Positions 14,171 through 22,216 of a stretch of 23,141 nucleotides of DNA are shown here, in pieces (positions within the stretch are counted from its first letter, which is position 1; each line of letters begins with the position of its first letter). The stretch is from a virus. The stretch is from the IMG/VR virus record IMGVR_UViG_3300006749_000150, positions 1 to 23,141 of that record; one strand, given 5' to 3'. Below the pieces are notes generated by a model. That model was not told the origin of the DNA. It did not search any database and saw only the letters and a program-made list of their open reading frames with translations. The position numbers and the translations under genes were made by a program.

Positions 14171-16156
14171 TTATCCTACAATACCCGCATCACCTGCTAC
14201 ACCTGTAACCATACCTTTACCTAAAGCACTTTCTTTTGCAGCGTTTACGTATCTTTCTATGGTGTTGTTTAAGAGGACACCTTTTGCCACATCATATTCT
14301 GCCGTACCAAAATCATAAGTGTCAGCTAAATCGTCTAGTGCCGCTCTGTACTCTGGGTCTAAATCTAATCTTCCTAAAGCCTTATTAGCAATATCAAGAA
14401 CCGCTGTATCTATCTTTCCTGTGTAATCAGCATTTAACTTTGCCACAGCTAACCTATAGTCTTGTTGTGCAATGTTTTGTTTTAACAACCTATCAAGCGC
14501 CTGTGCATTCAACGCTTCTGCCTGTCTTCTTTCTGCTAACTCGTAAGCATTTAAACGCCGTCCTGCACCACCTAACGCGCCAGCAGTAGTAGTTTGTCCT
14601 GCACCACCCAACAAAAACTCACTTAACGCACGGAAGTCTATGTCTTGTTCTGAGTCTTCTTTAGGCTTTCTACCCACTCTAGGTTGGTCCATTATGCTAC
14701 GTAGTTTCTCTAAATTAGTAGGTTCACCTCGATACATAGCAGCAGTAATACCTTCATTTTGTGGAAGGCTTGGCTCACTGTCTTGCGTTTCTCTTCTAGG
14801 CATACGATCTTCAGGAGGGAGATTGCTAATTTGTTCTTCTATTTGTGCTATTCTTTCTTCCTGCATTCTAGGAGTGAACGCTCCTGTTGCGTCCATCATC
14901 CCCATACGCAACATAGCTTCTTTAGATACGCCTTGAGATTCAGGTAATGTGCTTAGTATTCCCCTTATATCCCTAGCCATATCAAAAGGTCCGTACACCA
15001 TACCAACATCTCGAACTTGATCTACTTCAATGGCTTCCTCCGGGGAGTATAAATTTTCTTCAACATCAAATCGTGTCTCAGCATTAAGATCAACAACTGG
15101 ATCGCCTTGTGCAAAACTGACAATCCCACCTTGTTGTTTATTGACTACACCTCGACCCATCAAAATATCTTTACGAGTAATTTTACCGTCACCGCTTAAA
15201 TCAGGGAATCCACCTTCTTTAAGAGACACAATACCGCCACCTGCCATGTCATTTGCAGCTAAAGCTTTAGCCCTAGCCTCTTTCAAAAGGTTTAATTCGT
15301 TTAATAATTCTGGAGGTGCATCTGTTGGAAAGACATTCCCTTTCGTTGGAATATCCATCATTTTTGCCTTTCTACGGGGTCTTGTTATAAGGTCTATTTC
15401 TCTTTCTAAAAGACGTATTCTTTCTGCAAACTCTTTACTTAACGGGTTCATTGGTCCAGTAGGATCTTGTGAGGTCAACGTTTCAAACATTTCATTCATG
15501 TTTTTATTTGTAGACTGCCTACCCATTTCATCATACATAGCCCCGCCTTTTGCATACCCAACAATACCACCACCTACCATGCCAGCAGTGTTTTCAGGAG
15601 TGGGTGCAGGAGCTTGAGCCGCAGTGCTACCTTCATAGTTCATTAGCTCACGGCGTATATTTCGCAAGCCTTCTTGGTTACCTTCAGCAAGAAATTTAGC
15701 CTCTATCTCTTTAAGTTTTAAATACCTTTGACGTTGAGCTTCTTCTGAGCTTGGGCTTAAGAAGGGAGCGTCTTGTTGTTTAGTTTTTCCACCTTCTGCA
15801 TACCCAACAATCCCGCCTTGTGCAGCTCTCATCATATTAGGAGCGGGCATACCAGCCACCCCTTGAGTTTGTTGCATTTGAGTGCCACGTTGCTGTATGC
15901 CGGGAGCGAGTTCAGAAATAATTTCATTACGGGAAGTCATTAAAGCTTCTTGCTCTAGTTGATCCCTTACAGTACTAGGATTAGTCTGCATAGATGCTTG
16001 AATTTGATTTGCCGCAGCTTGTTTCTCATTGTTAAGTTGTTGTAAAGCAAGCAAGTCAATTAGTTGCTGACTTTGCGCGTACCGTTGCTGTAGTGCTTGT
16101 GGGTTGTTTGCGTAAGCACTCTCTCGCATACTAACTTCTTCAAATATACCAGCCAT
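14171..16156 (-). CDS. Virion-associated protein with repeated GGIVxYAxGG motifs and an EF-hand-like loop
   Basis: A 661-residue protein of unknown biochemical role in the late block. The start ATG at 16156 follows AGGAGA; the gene is 2 bp after its upstream neighbour. The N-terminus (1-100) is Gln-rich and helical. The motif GGIVGYAEGG occurs at 114-123 and in variants at 196-205 (GGIVGYAKGG), 307-316 (GGIVSLKEGG) and 343-352 (GGIVSFAQGD). Residues 319-330 (DLSGDGKITRKD) match a dockerin/EF-hand calcium loop. Residues ~500-661 are helical (ALGGAGRRLNAYELAERRQA, then TAVLDIANKALGRL) and may be an assembly domain. Position between other Gly-rich late proteins suggests an internal or tail-associated virion component. 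No enzymatic motif is visible. Confidence 0.8.
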   Translation of the reverse strand: MAGIFEEVSMRESAYANNPQALQQRYAQSQQLIDLLALQQLNNEKQAAANQIQASMQTNPSTVRDQLEQEALMTSRNEIISELAPGIQQRGTQMQQTQGVAGMPAPNMMRAAQGGIVGYAEGGKTKQQDAPFLSPSSEEAQRQRYLKLKEIEAKFLAEGNQEGLRNIRRELMNYEGSTAAQAPAPTPENTAGMVGGGIVGYAKGGAMYDEMGRQSTNKNMNEMFETLTSQDPTGPMNPLSKEFAERIRLLEREIDLITRPRRKAKMMDIPTKGNVFPTDAPPELLNELNLLKEARAKALAANDMAGGGIVSLKEGGFPDLSGDGKITRKDILMGRGVVNKQQGGIVSFAQGDPVVDLNAETRFDVEENLYSPEEAIEVDQVRDVGMVYGPFDMARDIRGILSTLPESQGVSKEAMLRMGMMDATGAFTPRMQEERIAQIEEQISNLPPEDRMPRRETQDSEPSLPQNEGITAAMYRGEPTNLEKLRSIMDQPRVGRKPKEDSEQDIDFRALSEFLLGGAGQTTTAGALGGAGRRLNAYELAERRQAEALNAQALDRLLKQNIAQQDYRLAVAKLNADYTGKIDTAVLDIANKALGRLDLDPEYRAALDDLADTYDFGTAEYDVAKGVLLNNTIERYVNAAKESALGKGMVTGVAGDAGIVG

Positions 16157-16158
16157 TA

Positions 16159-16983
16159 CTAATCTCCTAAGAAACCTAAACTGCTAAGAAGGCTTACGAT
16201 ACCGCCCGCACCTTCCATAACATTAGATGCAGTACTTACTTCAGGGTACTGATAGCTTTGAGTGCTAATAGGCAAGCCTTGTAGTAGCGACTGCTGGTAC
16301 TGTATTTTTTTGAAAGGATCATCTCTTTCAGTTTCAAACTGAGCTATATCTGCCATAACTCCTTGGCTTTCGATAGCACGTTGTTCTGCACCACCTGCGC
16401 GTTGAGCGGCTAAAGCTTGCAATCCATAATTTTGTTCAGTGTTAAATTGATTCTGTGCTTGCTGAAAAGCGTCTTGATAACCTGCGCCTGTGATTCCTGC
16501 CATTCTATCTAATAAACCACGCTGTAGTTCAGCTTCCGCAATCCCTTGACGTGACCCACCATACGCTCCTGCCTTACCGTACTGACTTTGCAGTCCTTGC
16601 TGAGCTATATCAGCTTGTCTTCTTGCGGCTGCATATTGCGGTTCAAGTGCGCCTTGTAAGTAAGGAGTCATGTATTGTTGAAGTACGCTATCTGTAGCGG
16701 GAGCATAAGTCCCTGTTTGTCCCATTGCGGCTTGCTCGGCGGTAGGTGGAGTATACCCTGCACCTGTAAATGACCCTGCCATACTTGCTTGTGGGACGGC
16801 TAAATTAGCAAGTCCTGTAAAAGCTTGATTCTGTAGTTGCGATTGTCCAGCAGTAAGTGGTCCTTGGTAGGCTTGATAGGGCATATCTGCTAACGCAGCA
16901 CCCTTACCCAGCATCTCGCTAACGTAAGGCCCAGCATAGGGAGATAGAGAACTGCTTGTTCCTAAAAAAGTAGGAGTTGCCAT
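16159..16983 (-). CDS. Putative internal virion / DNA-ejection protein (274 aa)
   Basis: A 274-residue protein rich in Gln, Ala and Gly. It has an N-terminal segment SLSPYAGPYVSEMLGKGAAL, a central helical region (QYAAARRQADIAQQGLQSQY, then GAYGGSRQGIAEAELQRG), a DDPFKKIQYQQSLLQGLPI segment, and a hydrophobic C-terminus (GGIVSLLSSLGFLGD). The Gln/Ala-rich helical composition and size resemble short-tailed-phage ejection proteins (T7 gp14 or P22 gp7 class), though I cannot show homology by eye. The ATG at 16983 has an AAGGAAA site and follows the previous stop by 10 bp. The terminal GGIVS echoes the repeated motif of the 661-residue neighbour. Confidence 0.78.
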   Translation of the reverse strand: MATPTFLGTSSSLSPYAGPYVSEMLGKGAALADMPYQAYQGPLTAGQSQLQNQAFTGLANLAVPQASMAGSFTGAGYTPPTAEQAAMGQTGTYAPATDSVLQQYMTPYLQGALEPQYAAARRQADIAQQGLQSQYGKAGAYGGSRQGIAEAELQRGLLDRMAGITGAGYQDAFQQAQNQFNTEQNYGLQALAAQRAGGAEQRAIESQGVMADIAQFETERDDPFKKIQYQQSLLQGLPISTQSYQYPEVSTASNVMEGAGGIVSLLSSLGFLGD

Positions 16984-16993
16984 AGTTGTTTCC

Positions 16994-19249
16994 TTACGCC
17001 AAATATTGATTAGGGTTTATTTGCTTACCCTGTTTAGGATTACCAGTGCGGTCTTTACGCACTCTTTCCATCATACTGTACAGGTTCTGCGCTCCTGCAT
17101 CGGAGTTACCATTACCCAAATGGCTTACCACATCTGCGGGTATAACAAATTCACCATCACTTAATCTAGCTGGCTGCGTACCGCCTATTGTAGCAGGAAC
17201 TTGATCTGCCATACCATCCGTAGAACCGCCTAAGTAGTACTGTTCTATATCACCACCTTGAGCATATTGGTCAGGGTATAAGTATTTATTAACATCAGCT
17301 ACAGTGGTGTTGCCATATAGATCTGGGTACAGAGTACTATAATACTCAAGAACTTCGTTAACATCTGTGTTACCTGCCTTTATAAGACGAGTAATAAGGT
17401 CTTCTTCTTCTATACCTAAATCAGTAGCTAATTGATTCGGAGTTTTTTCTCCTGAACGCAACTGCTCTTCAAAAAAGTTAAAGTTTGGCCCCATTGGACT
17501 TTCATCACTAGACTCATCAACAAAATCAATAACAGAATCAGTAGTAGGTGTAGTAGGTATAACAGGTGTAACAGGTGTAACAGGTGTAGTAGGTATAACA
17601 GGTGTAACAGGTGTAACAGGTGTAGCAGCAGTGCTAGTGTCCGTTGGAATTGCACCTAAGAAAGAATTAGCTAAGGCTATATTTTCTGCTTCTTGAGCTG
17701 CCAAAGCTTGTGTATATGCAGCATTTTGAGCCGCTATCTGCTCCGCACCTATGATGGCAGGAAGTCCACCCTCTGTAGTGCTAGTGGGTGTGTACTGAAC
17801 ATCTGTAAAGTATCGTCTTCCTGCACCACCGGGCCGTCTACCAGTATTATCAAAAGCATTAGGTACTAGCTCTCGTGTTGCCTTATAGTCAGGAATACCG
17901 CCCTGATAGCCTTGACTTCCTTGAGTGCTAGCACTTCCACCAAGCCCTCCTGCTAATCCGCCTAAACCAGCTCCAATAAGACCGATTAAGTTTTGGTTCT
18001 TATCGTCCTTTAGAAAGTCCATAACCTTACTGCCAAAACCTTTTGGAGAACCGCCATTATTAAACTTCTGCACAGGCCCACCTTTGTTATATATGTACGG
18101 CATAATATCCTCGTCATTGCTAATGTCAGGTGCAAAAATACTCGGCCCTGCAATATTATATAAATAGTCTATATCTACTAAACCACCGGGGTCTACCTGT
18201 ACCATGCGCTGCCCAGCAGAAGATGTACCAAAACCACCACCTCCACCACCAGATGATTCAGAAGCTACAGCGGGCGTTTTAGGTTCGGGCGCAGGTTGAT
18301 CTGTACCTGCATTAGTACGTGGTATAGCAGCAGGTGTTAAATCCCCAACTGTTGATACTTTAGGTTTTGTAGGGTCTTGAATATCTATCGTTGGTACTTT
18401 AGGTGTTGTAGTTTCGGTGAGTGATAAAGACTCTGGTGGAGGTGTACCCTTAACAACTGTATCAAGGTCACCCATATCTCCGGTAACATCTAATTGTTCT
18501 ACTCCACTCGATCCAATCTTTGGTTCTTTTCCAAGGTCAACACCAATAGCTGTAGGAGCAGGGACAATATCTTTTGCGCTTTCAATTATGTCTCTTACTT
18601 GCTCTGTAGACATTCCTGTTTCGGTAGCTGCTGTACCTACTAAAATATCTTCTATGGTACTTCTACTTAGAACATCTCCAGCCGCTGCTTTACCTGTAAG
18701 CACTCCAGTTACTTTGTTTAATACAGCATCAATAGTTGGATCGCCTGTCGTCACTCCTGTTTGTGTACCACCGGGCGTTGTGCCTGTACCTATTACTGGG
18801 CTACCACCGGTTTGCCCCCATACTACTGTACCGCTTTTTTGTATAGGAGCGCCGATTACTTTAGTAGGGTTAGGCAGCTTGAGAATATCAAAAACAGTAT
18901 CTATACCCTCACCGACCTGTGTACCTATGTTTCGTACAGTTTCTGTAGGAGACAAGCTAGTAATTTGATTAATTAAATCTGTGTTTCCTAACTCCGCAGC
19001 TTGTTGTAGTAGGTCTACTTCTTGCTCACCCACACCTTCAATATCTTCTGGACCACCTGCCATACCGGGAGTGGGTTGTGCTAGTAACGTAGCTAGACCT
19101 TCCTCAATAGCATACCTTTCTGCTTCTTCAGGAGTCATGGGGGTAGCTTCCATACCGCCCCTACCAAAAAGAGCATCTAACCCAAAAAGCCCCGCAGACT
19201 GTAGTAAGGATTTAAGCGCTTTGGATAATACTATTGTTTCTACTGCCAT
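16994..19249 (-). CDS. Large Gly/Pro-rich virion protein with VTP repeats and conserved phage C-terminal motif
   Basis: A 751-residue late protein. I chose ATG 19249 (MAVETIVLSK), 7 bp after the upstream stop. A longer version would need a TTG at 19294 and a 38-bp overlap with the previous gene. Order of parts: a hydrophobic N-terminus; a Thr/Pro/Gly-rich disordered region; GGPVQKFNNGG (18050-18082) followed by NLIGLIGAGLGGLAGGLGGS, a membrane-active-looking stretch; a VTPVTPVIPTTP repeat linker; a small helical domain (NQLATDLGIEEEDLITRLIK); GGDIEQYYLGG (17225-17257); and a C-terminal block ARLSDGEFVIPADVVSHLGN, which I recognise as recurrent in marine phage virion proteins. A tail or ejection role is inferred from context. 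No enzyme motif is seen. Confidence 0.78.
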   Translation of the reverse strand: MAVETIVLSKALKSLLQSAGLFGLDALFGRGGMEATPMTPEEAERYAIEEGLATLLAQPTPGMAGGPEDIEGVGEQEVDLLQQAAELGNTDLINQITSLSPTETVRNIGTQVGEGIDTVFDILKLPNPTKVIGAPIQKSGTVVWGQTGGSPVIGTGTTPGGTQTGVTTGDPTIDAVLNKVTGVLTGKAAAGDVLSRSTIEDILVGTAATETGMSTEQVRDIIESAKDIVPAPTAIGVDLGKEPKIGSSGVEQLDVTGDMGDLDTVVKGTPPPESLSLTETTTPKVPTIDIQDPTKPKVSTVGDLTPAAIPRTNAGTDQPAPEPKTPAVASESSGGGGGGFGTSSAGQRMVQVDPGGLVDIDYLYNIAGPSIFAPDISNDEDIMPYIYNKGGPVQKFNNGGSPKGFGSKVMDFLKDDKNQNLIGLIGAGLGGLAGGLGGSASTQGSQGYQGGIPDYKATRELVPNAFDNTGRRPGGAGRRYFTDVQYTPTSTTEGGLPAIIGAEQIAAQNAAYTQALAAQEAENIALANSFLGAIPTDTSTAATPVTPVTPVIPTTPVTPVTPVIPTTPTTDSVIDFVDESSDESPMGPNFNFFEEQLRSGEKTPNQLATDLGIEEEDLITRLIKAGNTDVNEVLEYYSTLYPDLYGNTTVADVNKYLYPDQYAQGGDIEQYYLGGSTDGMADQVPATIGGTQPARLSDGEFVIPADVVSHLGNGNSDAGAQNLYSMMERVRKDRTGNPKQGKQINPNQYLA
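17547..17627 (-). repeat. Tandem repeat: nine 9-bp units in 36-bp higher-order units
   Basis: Nine consecutive copies of a GGTRTARYA unit run from 17547 to 17627. Four units make a 36-bp period (17547-17582) that is repeated exactly (17583-17618), with a ninth variant unit after it. The minus strand encodes the proline-rich stretch VTPVTPVIPTTP, twice. All units are multiples of three, so changes in number stay in frame. Confidence 0.92.
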
Positions 19250-19256
19250 ACTAAAC

Positions 19257-19904
19257 CTACGGTGTTGGTAGCGTTTCTGGCAACGCTGACACAAAAGTTA
19301 CAGTTACTAGGGTAGACGGCACGGCAGGGCGGGGACTTGCAGCCGCCTGATAATCAACCGTTATGTTTGTATCGTCTGTTGCCCACATAAGTTCTATATA
19401 TTGCCCTGCTTGTATGTCTATTGTAAAACTGTACCCAAAGTCATCTACTCCACCTGACCCTGATACTACGTGCAGTCTACCAGTATTTGCTATATCTACC
19501 CCACTCCTACGCACCCAGAACGACACTTCTTTTGCGCTAGCACTACCGCTAGTAAGTTCCACTGAGAGTTCAAAGTTATAAACTCCTGAGTGAGTTGGTG
19601 TAATCCTTGTCTTTGGTGTGCCTGTTACGCTTATGGCTTCACCTAAATATGTATTCTCAAACTGTAACGCATATGCTGTGTTTATAACACTGGCGTTCTG
19701 ATCTACAGTAGAAAAGAACTTTGCATTCGGAGACTCTATAAACCGACCTCCGTACTCCCCAAACACACTGTTTATACCGCTCGATAGCAAGTTAAAAAAG
19801 AGTCGCAAGATGTTGTTCAGTGCATCAAGGTACTCTTTTAACGGCCCAGCTTTGGGTATTGGTAGCGCAGGGACTTGAACTTTCTGTACGAGCCGCTCTG
19901 CCAC
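19257..19904 (-). CDS. C1q/TNF-like jelly-roll appendage protein (tail fibre/decoration type)
   Basis: A 215-residue protein. Residues 1-55 carry an amphipathic helical anchor (LKEYLDALNNILRLFFNLL). Residues 65-205 show the alternating beta pattern of phage C1q-like domains: STVDQNASVINTAYALQFEN, ITPTHSGVYNFELSVEL, EVSFWVRRSGVDIANTG, FTIDIQAGQYIELMWATDD, and a closing VPSTLVTVTFVSA strand. These domains form trimers and act as receptor-binding or capsid/tail decoration proteins. The start is GTG at 19904, sharing its G with the previous stop (TAG TG), with AGGAG 6 bp upstream, so translation is coupled to the tail-nozzle gene. Which surface it decorates is not shown by sequence. Confidence 0.78.
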   Translation of the reverse strand: MAERLVQKVQVPALPIPKAGPLKEYLDALNNILRLFFNLLSSGINSVFGEYGGRFIESPNAKFFSTVDQNASVINTAYALQFENTYLGEAISVTGTPKTRITPTHSGVYNFELSVELTSGSASAKEVSFWVRRSGVDIANTGRLHVVSGSGGVDDFGYSFTIDIQAGQYIELMWATDDTNITVDYQAAASPRPAVPSTLVTVTFVSALPETLPTP

Positions 19905-21751
19905 TAGCCTCTCCTGCCGTCAGGACGCATCTCCAATCGTGGTATACCTAACTTCCATGCTACACCTAGCTCAGTAGACTCAAGCTTAAACGCCATCTGC
20001 CTACCCCGTACACGCACAAATACTTGCCCTGTAAACTTCTCAATAGGTACAGTAGCAGAACGAGTTACCGTAGCGTTGTCTACGCCACCCTCAGATGTAG
20101 GGTTATAGTAACCAGAACCAGAGTTCTCCATAGGGAACAGAGTCATCACTGCCGCAGGGCTATCTACTGTAGACCCCTCAAACGTTATGTCAGGGAGCAT
20201 ACGATTAATAAACATAAACCTGTCACCATTATCCAAATCAAACTCAGAGGATAAGAGCGTAGCTGTAATGGCAGAAGGCACACCCGTTTGGTTATCATCC
20301 ATACCGACTTCATGATTAACTAAGTTGTTACTGTAAGTAGCAGCTAGTGGGTTCTCTCTAAGATCAGCGTCTATCCAAGCACTACGTGATAGGTTTCCGT
20401 AATACCAAATGTCTTGTAGGTAGTTGTACACCACATATCGGTCATTCTGTGTAGACCCCTCAGAGCAATAGAACCACCATACCTCGTCGAACCGCTCGTT
20501 AGTACCCGCTATGACTTGTGCATACTGAGTGAAGTTAAAGTCATTAAACACATAACTTCGTACACTACACGGTAGGGTCTTAACCGTACCATCGTACATA
20601 TAGAACTTGTCAGTGCCCATCCAGTACGCAATGTTGCCTGAATAAGCCGCTGCATTAGGACCAGCTATTGTTATGTTATCGCCTAATAACTGAGCACCCC
20701 ACACCTCTGGTGCGCCTAAATACTGCATACCGTACAGCGCAGTGTCAGTCCAAATAAGAACCTCTTGTCGTGCTTGTAGAGTTGTAATGATTTCACTACC
20801 CCTAGACAGACGTAAGCTACCTGCTTGATTAGTCGCCGCAGGAGTCCAGTTAGCTACATCCTCTTGGTCAGACCAGCGAATCAACATAGGATCAAGAGTG
20901 GCACTGCCCAGTGCGTTTGAACCAAAACAAAAGGCAAAACGGAAGATGTCTGATACAAAGGTCTTGTTAACTATAGTAGGCACGTTGGATGCACCACCGA
21001 GAGAAGATACGTACACTGCACGAGTTGTCAGATCATTACTCGCATCCCAGTAGAATATAGGCCCACCCCTGTAGCCAAAGAACAAGTCCTCACCAAAGTT
21101 AGACTGGCTCCATATCCGCATAGGAGCATCTGTAGCACCACTGCTCCCCCAAGTGCCTGACCCCCAAGTGCCAGCACTCCAACCTCTAAACGGAACGGCA
21201 ATCTCGTTACCTGTGTTTATCTGATACACCGCAGTGACTGTACCTCCACCCGTAGCAGCAGACGACGCTTGGCTTGCGGCAGTTATGTTGTAAGAATCCT
21301 CGTCTATAAAACTAATCTGAAACTCACCGTTTAGGGTAAGACCGCCCACTGCTGAAGCACCACTAAACGTAACAAAGTCATTCTGAAGCGCACCGTGTGC
21401 AACGTCAGCAACGAGAACAGTAGTAGAGTTTAGCGTTGTGGTAAACGGGTTTGTCAGCGTTGCTGTGGCTCTAACAGGAGTAACATCAAAGTAAGCTCCA
21501 CCACGCTCGATGTAGTACTTGAGGTTAGTGCCTACGGCTACAAGGTTCTGCCTCTGGAGAGTAACCCAGTTAAGCATAGACCGACACACACCAAGAAAAG
21601 TAGCAGCAGATATACGTACCCAACCTCCAATCTTCTGAGGCATACCCCGTCTGAACCGCACCTTATCTGTTTCGTACCAACTGCCTTCAGCCGCATACCG
21701 CGTATTTTCACGGTCAACTCCCGGCTTTAACTGTAGTTGTTGTAGTGGCAT
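19904..21751 (-). CDS. Tail nozzle / packaged-DNA stabilisation protein, P22 gp10-like, with FCCH-like insert
   Basis: A 615-residue structural protein. The N-terminal pattern LKPGVDRENTRYAAEGSW, then DKVRFRRGMPQKIGGW, is typical of podovirus tail stabilisation/nozzle proteins. Repeated blade-like strands follow (VGTNLKYYIERGGAYFDVTP; ARQEVLIWTDTALYGMQYLG; YWMGTDKFYMYDGTVKTLPC; VWWFYCSEGS), indicating a beta-propeller. Residues ~99-178 are a separate beta insert (HGALQNDFVTFSGASAVGGL, then DSYNITAA) resembling the FCCH-like insert of phage tail proteins. The protein would sit at the tail tip below the portal. The ATG at 21751 has GAGGT 6 bp upstream and lies 12 bp after the muramidase gene. 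The structural class is confident; the exact tail position is inferred. Confidence 0.82.
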   Translation of the reverse strand: MPLQQLQLKPGVDRENTRYAAEGSWYETDKVRFRRGMPQKIGGWVRISAATFLGVCRSMLNWVTLQRQNLVAVGTNLKYYIERGGAYFDVTPVRATATLTNPFTTTLNSTTVLVADVAHGALQNDFVTFSGASAVGGLTLNGEFQISFIDEDSYNITAASQASSAATGGGTVTAVYQINTGNEIAVPFRGWSAGTWGSGTWGSSGATDAPMRIWSQSNFGEDLFFGYRGGPIFYWDASNDLTTRAVYVSSLGGASNVPTIVNKTFVSDIFRFAFCFGSNALGSATLDPMLIRWSDQEDVANWTPAATNQAGSLRLSRGSEIITTLQARQEVLIWTDTALYGMQYLGAPEVWGAQLLGDNITIAGPNAAAYSGNIAYWMGTDKFYMYDGTVKTLPCSVRSYVFNDFNFTQYAQVIAGTNERFDEVWWFYCSEGSTQNDRYVVYNYLQDIWYYGNLSRSAWIDADLRENPLAATYSNNLVNHEVGMDDNQTGVPSAITATLLSSEFDLDNGDRFMFINRMLPDITFEGSTVDSPAAVMTLFPMENSGSGYYNPTSEGGVDNATVTRSATVPIEKFTGQVFVRVRGRQMAFKLESTELGVAWKLGIPRLEMRPDGRRG

Positions 21752-21763
21752 GGACTAACCTCG

Positions 21764-22216
21764 TTATAGATACTCACCTGTTCGTATCATTTCGGTAAGC
21801 TCTACTGCTCTGCTCCCGACCTGTCTAGCCCACTTGGAATCTAAGAATTCATCACTAGCAGAGCTGTACTTTCCTGCTTCCATAGCGGCCAAGGCGCGTC
21901 GAAACCCACGTAACTTCGTGGCTCCGAGGTTGAATCCGATGTCAATAATAGCATCTTTCCGTACATCATCAAGGCCGTTAAACCAAGGGTACTCTGAGCT
22001 TAACTCTTTGATAACACGTTCTATGTCATTCTCAAGTAGGTACTGTACCTCATCATCGGACAAACCTACCCCGTCGTTCATATCGACATTGCGCCCTATA
22101 CCGATAGTATAAAAACCAGCAGGGCACTTGTAGATTACATGTCGTCCATCAGTCTTAACCTCACCTTCGTGACGTTTTAGCATATCAATTAGCTTTTGCA
22201 TTTTACTTCTTTCCAT
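21764..22216 (-). CDS. Endolysin: GH24 muramidase (T4-lysozyme family)
   Basis: A 150-residue (or 145) lysozyme that cleaves the MurNAc-GlcNAc bond of peptidoglycan. The triad is visible: Glu17 in KRHEG, Cys31 in YKCPAGFYTIGIG, and Thr37. Cys in place of the T4 Asp20 is common in phage GH24 enzymes. The Glu-Cys gap is 13 residues rather than the usual 8, owing to an inserted loop (EVKTDGRHVIYK). The helical lobe includes DAIIDIGFNLGATKLRGFRR. No signal peptide or anchor is seen, so it needs the holin encoded just upstream. Two starts are possible: ATG 22216, overlapping the holin gene by 14 bp, or ATG 22201 right after its TAA; alignment with T4 lysozyme slightly favours the latter. Confidence 0.92.
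   Translation of the reverse strand: MERSKMQKLIDMLKRHEGEVKTDGRHVIYKCPAGFYTIGIGRNVDMNDGVGLSDDEVQYLLENDIERVIKELSSEYPWFNGLDDVRKDAIIDIGFNLGATKLRGFRRALAAMEAGKYSSASDEFLDSKWARQVGSRAVELTEMIRTGEYL

Noticed and set aside
15030-15617. 195-codon plus-strand ORF opposite the 661-residue gene
   Set aside because: The real gene on the minus strand has a good ribosome site and recognisable motifs; this ORF has a Ser/Pro-rich antisense composition and no ribosome site of note.
17428-17655. Leucine-rich minus-strand ORF (repeated LLH)
   Set aside because: It is the alternative frame of the 9-bp tandem repeat in the 751-residue gene; a repeat in multiples of three keeps this frame open by construction.
18417-18968. 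183-codon plus-strand ORF opposite the 751-residue gene
   Set aside because: Antisense shadow of Thr/Gly/Val-rich repeats; Ser/Pro/Thr/Val-biased with no motif.
19250-19294. TTG start 45 bp upstream for the 751-residue protein
   Set aside because: It would overlap the previous gene by 38 bp and add MCQRCQKRYQHRRFS, which looks like out-of-frame sequence; ATG 19249 fits the spacing.
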